Shown in pieces: positions 17,874 through 25,345 of a stretch of DNA of 64,000 nt. Position numbers and translations under genes: made by a program. The stretch is from contig NZ_CP121648.1 of NCBI RefSeq assembly GCF_029714205.1, forward strand, positions 930,001 through 994,000, in the 5' to 3' direction. Within the stretch, counting starts at the first letter, position 1. Each line of letters opens with the position of its first letter. The notes beneath the pieces were generated by a model, which made no database searches, was not told the origin of the DNA, and worked only from the letters and a program-made list of their open reading frames with translations. Source of the DNA: Methylobacterium sp. CB376. Its GTDB lineage: Bacteria > Pseudomonadota > Alphaproteobacteria > Rhizobiales > Beijerinckiaceae.

Positions 17874-18644
17874 TCAGCCCCGCTTCACCGCGAAGGGCGA
17901 GAAGGCCTGCATCACCGGCATCATCTGCATCCGGTTGATGTTGAGGTGGCGCGGCAGGGTGCAGGACCAGAAGATCGTCTCGGCGATGTCCTCGGCCGAC
18001 ATCGCCGCCACGCCCTCGTAGGTCTTGGCCGCCTTGGCGGCGTCGCCCTGGAAGCGCACCAGCGAGAACTCGGTCTCGGCCATGCCCGGCTCGATGTTGG
18101 TCACCCGCACGTTGCTGCCGAGGAGATCGGCCCGCAGATTGAGGGCGAATTGCTTCACGAAGGCCTTGGTGGCGCCGTAGACGTTGCCGCCCGGATAGGG
18201 GTAGTCGCCCGCCACCGAGCCCAGCAGCACCACGTGCCCCTCGTCCCGCGCCACCATGCCGGGCAGGAGCGCGCGGACCGTGTAGGCGAGGCCGTTGACG
18301 TTGGTGGCGATCATCCGGTCCCAATCGTCGAGGTCGGCCTCCTGGGCGGGCGCGAGGCCGAGGGCGAGGCCCGCATTGGCGATGCAGACGTTCGGCGCGT
18401 CGAACCCGGCCGGCAGGGACTCGACCGCGGCGAGGACCGCGGCGCGGTCCGTGACGTCGAGTTCGAGCACGTGCAGCCGCTCGCCGAGTTCGGCCCTGAG
18501 CGCGTCGAGCCGGTCGCGGCGGCGGCCGGAGCCGATCACCCGCGCCCCCGCCTCCGCGAAGCGCCGGCAGAGGGCGGCGCCGAACCCGGCGGTCGCGCCG
18601 GTGACGAAGACGGTGAGGGTCTGAGGGTCCAGCATCGGGATCAT
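17874..18644 (-). CDS. Short-chain dehydrogenase, YdfG-like
   Basis: A 256-residue NADP-dependent SDR. The cofactor loop is GATAGFGAALCRRF, the catalytic Tyr-Lys pair is in YGATKAF (about residue 156), and NAG and GSVAGDYPYPGGN complete the set. Overall it closely follows E. coli YdfG, which acts on 3-hydroxy acids such as serine and reduces malonic semialdehyde: compare IEPGMAETEFSLVRF and the end LPRHLNINRMQMMPV. Compared with YdfG it has a short N-terminal extension. It converges on the PepSY gene and shows no operon partner. Confidence 0.9.
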   Translation of the reverse strand: MIPMLDPQTLTVFVTGATAGFGAALCRRFAEAGARVIGSGRRRDRLDALRAELGERLHVLELDVTDRAAVLAAVESLPAGFDAPNVCIANAGLALGLAPAQEADLDDWDRMIATNVNGLAYTVRALLPGMVARDEGHVVLLGSVAGDYPYPGGNVYGATKAFVKQFALNLRADLLGSNVRVTNIEPGMAETEFSLVRFQGDAAKAAKTYEGVAAMSAEDIAETIFWSCTLPRHLNINRMQMMPVMQAFSPFAVKRG

Positions 18645-18749
18645 CGCGGCGCGCTCCGGCTCTCTCGCCCGGCTCCGCGGCCGGACATCAGGCGAAGTGG
18701 GGCGCGCCGGCGCGAAGGCGACCGCGGGGCGCGGTGTCGGACGCCGGCG

Positions 18750-19667
18750 TCAGCGCAGCACGCCGCCCTCGGGCCGCAGGACGGGCGGCAGGGGCTCGCC
18801 GAGCGCGTCGCACACGATGCGCTCGATCCCGCGCAGCATCGCGTCGAGGGGCAGGTCGTTCGGCTCCAGGCCGAACGGCTCCTCCAGCTCGTCGCCGAGC
18901 ACGTCGAGGCCGAAGAACGTGTAGGCCACCAGGGCGGCCACGGCGGGCGTCGCCCAGCCGAGCGAGGCCGCGAGCCCGAAGGGCAGGAGCAGGCAGTAGA
19001 TCCAGGCCGTGCGGTAGAGCAGGAGCGTGTAGGCGAAGGGCAGCGGCGTCGACTGGATGCGCTCGCAGGCGGTGTGGATCTGCGACAGGGCGGCGACGCG
19101 CCCCTGCATCTGCGCGAACAGGATGTCGCTGAGGGCGCCCCGGCGCAGGGCCCCGGCGAGGTCGGCCGCGAGCGCCCCGAGCACCGCGTCGGTCGGGCTC
19201 GCCCGGCCCTCCAGGCGCTCGCCGTCCGGCAGCCAGGGCCGGGCCGCCGCCGCCTCGTCGGCGCTGCGCAGCCTCGCGTGCAGGGCGTGGGCGAAGCCCG
19301 CGACCCGCCGCAGGCACGCCCGCCGGGTCGCGGCCTCGGCCGGATCCTGCAGCAGGACGCCGATCAGCCGGACGAGGTCGCGCGTCTCGGCGATCAGGGC
19401 GCCCCATTGCTTGCGGGCCTCCCACCAGCGGTCGTAGCAGGAATTGTTGCGGAAGCTCAGGAAGATCGAGAGGGCGAGGCCCACCAGCGTGAAGGGACCG
19501 ATCCCCTCCGGCCCCGGGAAGGATTGCGGCCAGTGCCGCTCGACCGCCACCACCAGGAAGGCGGCCGCCGTGATGCCGGCCACCTGCCGGATCACCTTCG
19601 GCAGGATCGAGCCCTGCAGCGTGAACAGAACCTGGATCAGGCCTGGACGGGGCCGGACGACCATCAT
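18750..19667 (-). CDS. Bestrophin-family (UPF0187) membrane protein
   Basis: The start at 19667 (MMVVRPRPGLIQVLFTLQGS) has GAGG close upstream; an earlier ATG at 19757 would add 30 basic, unlikely residues from repeat copy E. The 305-residue protein has the bestrophin signature LSIFLSFRNNSCYDRWWEAR, then PLPFAYTLLLYRT, four helices, and LGDELEEPFGLEPNDLPLDA near the end. Bacterial bestrophins form pentameric channels, for cations in Klebsiella and for anions in animals. The ion here is unknown. The gene stands alone, after the repeat that follows the OmpA-like gene. Confidence 0.9.
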   Translation of the reverse strand: MMVVRPRPGLIQVLFTLQGSILPKVIRQVAGITAAAFLVVAVERHWPQSFPGPEGIGPFTLVGLALSIFLSFRNNSCYDRWWEARKQWGALIAETRDLVRLIGVLLQDPAEAATRRACLRRVAGFAHALHARLRSADEAAAARPWLPDGERLEGRASPTDAVLGALAADLAGALRRGALSDILFAQMQGRVAALSQIHTACERIQSTPLPFAYTLLLYRTAWIYCLLLPFGLAASLGWATPAVAALVAYTFFGLDVLGDELEEPFGLEPNDLPLDAMLRGIERIVCDALGEPLPPVLRPEGGVLR

Positions 19668-19746
19668 GGACCTCGCGCGACGCGCGGCCCCGCGGGGACC
19701 GCGCGCCTGGTGGCCACGGCCGCGTGGCAGCCTCAAGGCGGGCTTG

Positions 19747-19854
19747 GCATCCGACATCCGACGGATTGCTCCGCAATGCGGATGTCGGCTTCGCTCACGC
19801 GCCGCGCGGGCCTGTCACCCGCTGTTCGGACGTGATCGTCCGGACAGCGGATCA
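19747..19854 (-). repeat. Dispersed 3'-UTR repeat, copy E
   Basis: On the minus strand this copy begins at the TGA of the OmpA-like gene. Its first hairpin is TCCGGACG/CGTCCGAA-like around ATCA, resembling copy B. The second has a perfect 10-bp stem (CCGACATCCG 19751-19760 with CGGATGTCGG 19779-19788) but a shorter interior than the other copies, with its own inner stem ATTGC/GCAAT. Confidence 0.85.
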
Positions 19855-20499
19855 CTCCCGCGAGGCCGACTTGACCGCCGACATGTTGACGGCGGTGACG
19901 CGGCGGTTCTCGGGCGCGGTCGGGCGGGCCGCGTCCTTGAGGTGGCGCTTGCCGTAGCCCACCGCCACGAGGTTCGCCGCCGGCACCCCGTAATTGTGCA
20001 CGATGTACTGCTTGACCGCCTCCGCCCGGCGCTCCGAGAGCACCTGGTTGCCGTGGTCGGAGCCGTTGGCGTCGGTGTGGCCGACGATCAGGATGACGCT
20101 GCCGGACATCTGCGGCCGGGACAGCGTGGCCCCCAGCACCTTCACCACCGGCAGCGCCTTCGGGCCGATCTGGGCCGAGTTGTAGGCGAAGGGCACGTCG
20201 AGGTCGATGCTCGGACGGTCGGCGGCGGCGGCGGCGAGGCGCTCGCGCTCCGTGTCCGAGAGTCCGGTCCGGTTGCGCAGCGTGTCCAGGAAGGCGCGGC
20301 CCTCGCTGCCCGCGTCGCCGCGCACCCCGAGGGTCAGGCCGCGGGTCAGGGGCCGGGGCGACAGCGCCGCCAGGATCTGCTCCTCCGTCACCGCCTGCGC
20401 CCGGGCTCCCGCCACGGTGCACAGGAGCGTCAGCGCGGAGAGGAAGGCGGCCCGGCACGGGCCGCGGGACGGGTGTTCGGACGATCGCAACATGGGCAT
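19852..20499 (-). CDS. OmpA-family (peptidoglycan-binding) outer-membrane or periplasmic protein
   Basis: A 215-residue exported protein. A basic start and hydrophobic stretch (AAFLSALTLLCTVAGARAQA) form the signal peptide. About 60 residues of unknown spacer follow, then an OmpA C-terminal domain from about residue 95: FAYNSAQIGPKALPVVKVLG, then GHTDANGSDHGNQVLSERRA, and ending in ENRRVTAVNM. This domain binds diaminopimelate in peptidoglycan and tethers the wall to the envelope. No beta-barrel is present. It ends in repeat copy E. Confidence 0.9.
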   Translation of the reverse strand: MPMLRSSEHPSRGPCRAAFLSALTLLCTVAGARAQAVTEEQILAALSPRPLTRGLTLGVRGDAGSEGRAFLDTLRNRTGLSDTERERLAAAAADRPSIDLDVPFAYNSAQIGPKALPVVKVLGATLSRPQMSGSVILIVGHTDANGSDHGNQVLSERRAEAVKQYIVHNYGVPAANLVAVGYGKRHLKDAARPTAPENRRVTAVNMSAVKSASRE

Positions 20500-20564
20500 C
20501 TCCTCTCGAGTGCTCCGACGGCGGGGCGCGGCGGGCCTCGCCCTTCCTCAGCAGCCGCCCCTCC

Positions 20565-20678
20565 TCAGCAGCCGCCCTTGCACTGCACGCCGGCCTGGGC
20601 CGGAGCCGGGGCGATCGGGGGCACGAAGCCGCCGAGGGCGAGCAGGAACGCGATGGCGAGCGTGGTGAACAGGCGCAT
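20565..20678 (-). CDS. Very small exported peptide (37 aa) with a Cys-Lys-Gly-Gly-Cys tail
   Basis: The ATG at 20678 has AGAGG six bases upstream. The product starts MRLFTTLAIAFLLALGG, an ideal signal peptide, and after PAPAQA leaves only GVQCKGGC. Such a short mature part suggests a metal or redox ligand, or a secreted signal; the family is not known to me. Just after the stop a 14-base piece covering the last codons (CTCAGCAGCCGCCC) is repeated, at 20547-20560 and 20564-20577. Longer readings upstream to 20762 lack a start signal. Confidence 0.6.
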   Translation of the reverse strand: MRLFTTLAIAFLLALGGFVPPIAPAPAQAGVQCKGGC

Positions 20679-20816
20679 GGCAAGCCTCTTGGCGCTGAGC
20701 TCGCCGCGCGGGCGGCCGGAGGGGACCTCTCCCCTCGCCTCAGCCCCGGCGGCAACACCCACAGGCTACGCGCATTCCCCGCGCATGCCGGTGCGCTCCC
20801 GCACCGGCGCGGGCCG

Positions 20817-21272
20817 TCAGGTCCTGATCTCGTTGATCCGCGCCACGAGGTGCCGGATCTTGCAGGCCGAGGCGGCCTGCCCGGCATTCGAGCCGCCGTG
20901 AAGGTCGAAATCGTACAGGGCGTCGCAGTGCAGCCGGTCGTACTCCTCGAAGGCGGCCTGCGCGGCCAGGAAGGCCTTGCGCCACGCCTCGGCATCGGCC
21001 GCTCCCGCGAGGCTGCCGGGGCTCGGGGCGCGGCGCCCCACGGCGTCGATCGCGGCGAGCTTGCGCGCCACCTCCTCCTTCATCCGCGCCCGCAGCGCCT
21101 TGGCGGCGTCGTCGAGGCAGGCGCCCTTCTGGTACTCGGGCAGCTTCGGTGCGGCGCAGCGGCGGAAGATCGGGGCGGCCGACAGGGGATCTGCCGGCCC
21201 GTAGGGATCCTCGGCGGCCTGCCCCGCCGTGGCGGTCATCGTCAGGAGAACCAGGATCGTCGCGCCGCGCAT
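20817..21272 (-). CDS. Secreted LprI-like (DUF1311-type) protein
   Basis: The start at 21272 gives MRGATILVLLTMTATAGQAA, a signal peptide; the frame is open to 21401 but the extra residues are not signal-like. The mature part of about 130 residues has Cys in FRRCAAPK, KGACLDD, RLHCDALY and SACKIRH. The last two match the LprI/lysozyme-inhibitor pattern (YxxxxCxx, GGS, then C near the end with a helix ARINEI). LprI proteins inhibit host lysozyme in mycobacteria; in environmental alphaproteobacteria the role is not known. Alone, divergent from the HD-GYP gene. Confidence 0.65.
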   Translation of the reverse strand: MRGATILVLLTMTATAGQAAEDPYGPADPLSAAPIFRRCAAPKLPEYQKGACLDDAAKALRARMKEEVARKLAAIDAVGRRAPSPGSLAGAADAEAWRKAFLAAQAAFEEYDRLHCDALYDFDLHGGSNAGQAASACKIRHLVARINEIRT

Positions 21273-21535
21273 GGATCGCCCCCGCTCGCGACCGAGCTTG
21301 ACCGAAAATCCACGGCCCGCAACCGCCGACGCGCGCCCGTTCACAGGGGCGCGTCCGCGGGGCCGAGGACCTTGGGCTGCCCATTCATTACTCACGGTCA
21401 TTCAACCATCCTTAAGACGATGACGTAAGGATTTCGGCAGCCAGAATCGGGCTCCGTCTCCCGCGCACCGAGAAGATTCGCTGAGAGCGGACCGGATGCA
21501 CGGGCCGGAGCCCCTCAGAGAGCGAGCTGGAAGGA

Positions 21536-22672
21536 ATGGACGTCCTTCTCGTCGATGACAGCGCCGCGATGCAGCTGGCGCTGCGCCGCCACTTCTCCGC
21601 CTACCCGGACCTCAGCGTCAGAGCGATGGCGGACGCGCGCAAGGCCCTGACCGAGGCGCGGATCCGCGCCTTCGACCTCATGCTCGTCGACTACCACATG
21701 CCGGGGATGGACGGGATCTGCTTCATCCGGAAGGTGCGGGAGATCCCGCATTACGCGCAGGTCCCGATCGTGATGATCACCAGCGACGTGACGGATGAGA
21801 TCAAGCAGGCGGCGCTGGAGGCGGGCGCCACCGACTTCCTCGCCAAGCGCACCCGCGGCGTCGAGTTCACGGTGCGCCTGCGCAACTTCATCCGGCTCGC
21901 CTCCGCGGTGCGGCGGCTGGAGGACCGGGCGACCTGGCTGGCGGGCGAGGTCGAGCGGGCGCTGCGCCACACGCGCGAGCGCGAGGCGGAGATCATCTTC
22001 CGGCTCGCGCTCGCCGTCGAGTATCGCGACAACGACACCGGCGGCCACACCCTGCGGGTGGCGCGCTACAGCCAGATCATGGCCGCCGAGATGGGGCTCG
22101 ACCCGGAATTCTGCCGGCAGCTCTACCTCGCCGCCCCGCTCCACGACGTCGGCAAGGTCGCGGTGCCGGACGGGATCCTGCTCAAGAAGGGCCGCCTCGA
22201 CGAGAACGAGTTCGCGGTGATCCGCGACCACACGGTGATCGGCAAGCGCATCCTGGGCGACTCGTCGGGCGCGCTGATCCGGCTCGCGGCGGAGATCGCC
22301 GAGGCCCATCACGAGAAATGGGACGGCAGCGGTTACCCGAACGGCTGGGCCGGCGAGGCGATCCCGCTCTCGGCGCGCATCGTGGCGGTGGCGGACGTGT
22401 TCGACGCGCTCACCTCGGAGCGGCCCTACAAGGAGGCGATGCGCTTCGAGGAGGCTCGGGAGCGCATCCGGGAACTCGCCGGCAGCCATTTCGATCCGGC
22501 CTGCGTGGAGGCCTTCCTGCGCCGCTGGGACGACATCCGGGCGGTGACCGCGGCGGAGCGGGGCTCGGACCTGTACGCCATGGCGCACGGCACGGAGCCG
22601 TGGGAGCGCGTGCCCGAACTCCTGCGGGAGCTCGCGGAGGAGCCGCCCCCGAAGGCGGCCTCGCGCTCCTGA
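21536..22672 (+). CDS. Response regulator with HD-GYP cyclic-di-GMP phosphodiesterase domain
   Basis: A 378-residue two-domain regulator. The receiver (1-120) has the phospho-Asp at about 52 in MLVDYHMPGMDG, T/S in MITSD and Lys in FLAKRT. The output domain (about 145-335) has the HD pair in APLHDVGKVAVPD (about 202) and HHEKWDGSGYPNGW, with the full GYP triad, so it is probably active in cutting cyclic di-GMP. Its likely role is to lower cyclic di-GMP after phosphorylation by an unlinked kinase, shifting cells from attachment to motility. Strong hairpins follow the gene. Confidence 0.95.
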   Translation: MDVLLVDDSAAMQLALRRHFSAYPDLSVRAMADARKALTEARIRAFDLMLVDYHMPGMDGICFIRKVREIPHYAQVPIVMITSDVTDEIKQAALEAGATDFLAKRTRGVEFTVRLRNFIRLASAVRRLEDRATWLAGEVERALRHTREREAEIIFRLALAVEYRDNDTGGHTLRVARYSQIMAAEMGLDPEFCRQLYLAAPLHDVGKVAVPDGILLKKGRLDENEFAVIRDHTVIGKRILGDSSGALIRLAAEIAEAHHEKWDGSGYPNGWAGEAIPLSARIVAVADVFDALTSERPYKEAMRFEEARERIRELAGSHFDPACVEAFLRRWDDIRAVTAAERGSDLYAMAHGTEPWERVPELLRELAEEPPPKAASRS

Positions 22673-22715
22673 TGCCAACGGCTCAGGATGCTGACGCATC
22701 GAGCCGTTGATCCAA

Positions 22716-22759
22716 CTCGAATTTTCGATTTCAAGCCAAATGCTTGGCGAAAATTCGAG
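22716..22759. repeat. 12-bp inverted repeat after the HD-GYP gene
   Basis: The arms CTCGAATTTTCG (22716-22727) and CGAAAATTCGAG (22748-22759) pair perfectly. The AT-rich arms stand out from the surroundings, and the 20-base interior carries its own AAGC/GCTT stem. It may be a cruciform or a terminator. Confidence 0.6.
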
Positions 22760-22765
22760 AGCAGC

Positions 22766-22794
22766 ACCACCGGTCACTTTCAATGACCGGTGGT
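22766..22794 (+). terminator. Strong 11-bp hairpin, probable terminator
   Basis: The arms ACCACCGGTCA (22766-22776) and TGACCGGTGGT (22784-22794) pair perfectly around CTTTCAA. It lies just downstream of the inverted repeat and just before repeat copy B. Confidence 0.6.
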
Positions 22795-22796
22795 AT

Positions 22797-22937
22797 GATA
22801 CGCTGTCCGGACGATCACGTCCGGAACGCGGATGACGCGCCCGCGCGGCGCCTGAGCGACGCCGCCATCCGCATGGCCGACATGGGAGATGGCGAGGCCA
22901 TCGATCGGATGTCGGATGATCCGGGATCCGCCGGATG
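22797..22937 (+). repeat. Dispersed 3'-UTR repeat, copy B
   Basis: The first hairpin is TCCGGACG (22806-22813), ATCA, CGTCCGGA (22818-22825), a different sequence from copies A and C but the same position. The core GCGCGGCGCCTGAGCG and the second hairpin (one mismatch in the CCGNCATCCG/CGGATGTCGG stem) follow. From 22938 to 23162 I see no gene or structure. Confidence 0.85.
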
Positions 22938-23162
22938 GAAGCCTGATCCGGCACCGCCCTGCCCGGCGGTCCCGGCGCCCAGGCCCGCGTCCGGTGTGCA
23001 GCGGGAGCAGAACGATCGATGGCGATCGCGGCAGTGCGGCCGACGGCGGTGGTGCTCGCGCGTTCGTCGAGGAGGATCCAGGCCGGACAGGCCCGCGCCC
23101 GCGTCCACGGGCCGGGATTCCGGCGCCGTGAGCGGCCGGAACGCGAAAGGATGGTCCCCCCT

Positions 23163-24182
23163 TCAGTCGGGCGGCCGGTAGCCGGGCGTGGTCGCGGCGC
23201 GGGCGGCCGCCTCGGCCGCGACCCGGTCGAGGATGCTCCCGCGCAGCGAGGGGCTCGCGGCGAGGTAGTAGATCTCCCACCCCACGGACAGGAAGGTGAG
23301 ACCGAAGCGCTCGGCCGCGGCCCGCGCCCCGAGGCCCGCATCCGCCGCGCCCGACGCGATCACCGCCGCCACGGCCTGATGCGTGAACTCCTCGACCGCG
23401 CAGCCCGCCAGGCGGTCGGGCGGGATTCCGTGTTCGGCGAGCAGGCGGTCGAACCAGCGCCGGGTCCCCGACCCCTTCTGGCGGTAGACGACGCGCACGC
23501 CCTCGGCGGCGAGGTCGGCCACCCTCCGGATGCCGAGCGGGTTGCCGGGCGCGAGCAGCAGCCCCTGCTCCCGCTCCATGAGCCGGAGGAGCACGAGGCC
23601 CGGATCGGCCGCCAGCGCCGCGAAGGGCGGACCGGCCTCGGCCGGGGCGAGCGGGCCGCAATGGAAGCCGGCCACGTCCGCCCGCCCGTCCGCGACGCGC
23701 GCCGCCGCCTCCTCGCTGCCCACCACCTCCACCTCGCCGGCCCGGAGGTCCCGCAGTACCGCCATCAGCAGCGGGTCGTGGCTCGCCGCGATCCGCAGCG
23801 GGCGCGGGCCACCGCCGATCAGGTCGCGCAGGCGCAGATCCAGGACGCGGGACTCGCGGGCGAGCGCCGGCTCCACGCCCGCGGCGGCGGCCGCCAGGGC
23901 GTCCCGCAGGGCCGAACCGGCGGGGGTCAGGACGGAGCCGTGCCCCCGCGTCTTCTGCACCAGGGAATGCCCGAACCCGGCCTCGAGCGCGCGCAGCCGG
24001 TCCCAGGCGGCCCGGTAGGACAGGCCGAGCTCCGCCGCGAGGCCCTGCACGGAGCCGCTGCGCGCGATCGCGTCGAGCAGCGCGGCCGCATCCGCGACCG
24101 CCATCGCGCGGGTCCCGAGCCGGATCATGCCCCCGAGGGCGAGCGTCACCGTCAGCGCCGGGCCTTCGGAAGCGTCATGCAT
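23163..24182 (-). CDS. ModE-type HTH regulator fused to a periplasmic-binding-like sensor domain
   Basis: A 339-residue one-component regulator. The first about 115 residues are a ModE/LysR-type winged helix (LLDAIARSGSVQGLAAELGL, YRAAWDRLRALEAGFG, VLTPAGSAL). The rest is a type 2 binding-protein fold (PLRIAASHDPLLMAVL, VYRQKGSGTRRWFDRLL, GAADAGLGARAAAERFGLTF), as in PF12727-type regulators that sense molybdate or tungstate. It therefore probably controls molybdenum or tungsten uptake, or a formate dehydrogenase, but none of these genes is in the window. It is divergent from a winged-helix gene, and the shared 66 bp holds GGTGGTATACTGCC. Confidence 0.85.
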   Translation of the reverse strand: MHDASEGPALTVTLALGGMIRLGTRAMAVADAAALLDAIARSGSVQGLAAELGLSYRAAWDRLRALEAGFGHSLVQKTRGHGSVLTPAGSALRDALAAAAAGVEPALARESRVLDLRLRDLIGGGPRPLRIAASHDPLLMAVLRDLRAGEVEVVGSEEAAARVADGRADVAGFHCGPLAPAEAGPPFAALAADPGLVLLRLMEREQGLLLAPGNPLGIRRVADLAAEGVRVVYRQKGSGTRRWFDRLLAEHGIPPDRLAGCAVEEFTHQAVAAVIASGAADAGLGARAAAERFGLTFLSVGWEIYYLAASPSLRGSILDRVAAEAAARAATTPGYRPPD

Positions 24183-24248
24183 ATTGAGACCGCCAGAACG
24201 GTGGTATACTGCCGATGCGCCCGGCGACGGGCGGCGCTGCGGACCGTG

Positions 24249-25010
24249 ATGCCGGTGTCAAACGCGATCCCTCCCTCGCTCGATCAGGCCGCGGCGCCCG
24301 GGCCGTCATCCTTCGCAGCATCGCGGCGGGGTGGCCAGATCCGGGCGATTTCGTATGGCGGGGCCCCGGCGGAGGCGGGGCGGGACTCCTCGCGGCTGCC
24401 CTGCGGCTGGGTGCTCGACGGGGGCCTTCGCCTGTTCCGGGGGGACGGGGCGCGGGTCGGCCGCTCGGCGGCGGCGCTCAAGCTCCTCCTCGCCCTGGCC
24501 GTGACCGCGGAGGAGGACGGCTCGGCCCTGCTCTCCTGCGCGCAGCTCGCCGCTCTGGCGGGGCTCACGCAATCGCTGATCGTCTCGGGCAAGCGCCTCC
24601 TCGCGGATTACGGCCTCGTGCGCGTCGAGGCCGAGGGCCGGCGGACCCGCCTCGCCCTGACGCGCTACGGGCCGGACCATAGGGCCGCCCGCATCCGCCA
24701 CGATCCCGCCTATCGGGCCAACCCGGCGGCCGAGATCCGGGGCCTGCGCGCCCTCTCCTGCCGCCGGAGCGGCCATCTCGACGCGCTCAAGCTCTACATC
24801 CTGCTCTGCGCCCTCGCGGGCGAGGAGGGCGCCCGCGAGGGCGCGCAGGGCGGTCCGGTCGCCCTGCCGGCCGGCCTCGCGGCGGACCTCCTGAACCTGA
24901 CGATCCTGCGGCTCTCGGCGGCCCTCGCCCTGCTCCGGGACCAGGGGCTCGCGGAGCTCGGGGACGCGCGACCGGACACGCTCCTCGCGCGCCCGCTGCC
25001 GCTGCCGTGA
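24249..25010 (+). CDS. Winged-helix DNA-binding protein, unrecognised family
   Basis: A 253-residue reading from the ATG at 24249 (MPVSNAIPPSLDQAA); 24177 would also be in frame. A helix-turn-helix is clear near residues 85-135 (LSCAQLAALAGLTQSLIVSG, then LADYGLVRVEAEGRRTRLAL). A second helical region (LDALKLYILLCALAG, then LTILRLSAALALLRDQGL) looks like a second winged helix. The arrangement recalls replication-initiator or repressor proteins with two winged helices, but I cannot place it. It faces away from the ModE-type regulator and is followed after 31 bp by a small wHTH protein, so the three may form one regulatory unit. Confidence 0.6.
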   Translation: MPVSNAIPPSLDQAAAPGPSSFAASRRGGQIRAISYGGAPAEAGRDSSRLPCGWVLDGGLRLFRGDGARVGRSAAALKLLLALAVTAEEDGSALLSCAQLAALAGLTQSLIVSGKRLLADYGLVRVEAEGRRTRLALTRYGPDHRAARIRHDPAYRANPAAEIRGLRALSCRRSGHLDALKLYILLCALAGEEGAREGAQGGPVALPAGLAADLLNLTILRLSAALALLRDQGLAELGDARPDTLLARPLPLP

Positions 25011-25041
25011 GCCGGAGTCGCGCGGGCCCGGGAGGCCGGTC

Positions 25042-25266
25042 GTGATCGCGTCCGAGCGGCGGCTGCTGCGCCACCTCGCGCGGGCGGAGGGCTGGGTCGG
25101 CCTCGCGGACCTGAAGCGCCAGCGCCTCCTCGACGACGGCACCGGTCTCCTGGTACCCAATTTAATGGCGCGCGGCCTCGTGGATTACCGGGCGGACAGC
25201 CAGGATTTGCGCCTCACCGCGGCCGGCCGCGCGGCCGCCGCGGCGGCGTCCCCGGGCAGGGGCTGA
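25042..25266 (+). CDS. Small winged-helix-like protein (74 aa)
   Basis: Starts at a GTG at 25042 with GGAGG seven bases upstream. The 74 residues read as one compact helix-helix-wing (ASERRLLRHLARAEGWVGLA, GLLVPNLMARGLVDYRADSQ, LRLTAAG). The last part is the beta wing seen in MarR-like proteins, so it may be a tiny DNA-binding protein or a transcription-factor dimer partner. Probably in one transcript with the preceding gene. Confidence 0.55.
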   Translation: MIASERRLLRHLARAEGWVGLADLKRQRLLDDGTGLLVPNLMARGLVDYRADSQDLRLTAAGRAAAAAASPGRG

Positions 25267-25345
25267 GGACTGCCCCCGGGCGGGGCGAGCGCGCGACGGG
25301 CACAGGCCGGGCAAAGATCCGGCGCGAAGGAGGGGAGACGACCTG

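Noticed and set aside
22819..22917. Conserved peptide-like reading of the dispersed repeat (MADMGDGEAIDRM)
   Set aside because: The reading recurs in several copies, but the core contains an in-frame TGA and there is no start signal; conservation is better explained by the hairpin.
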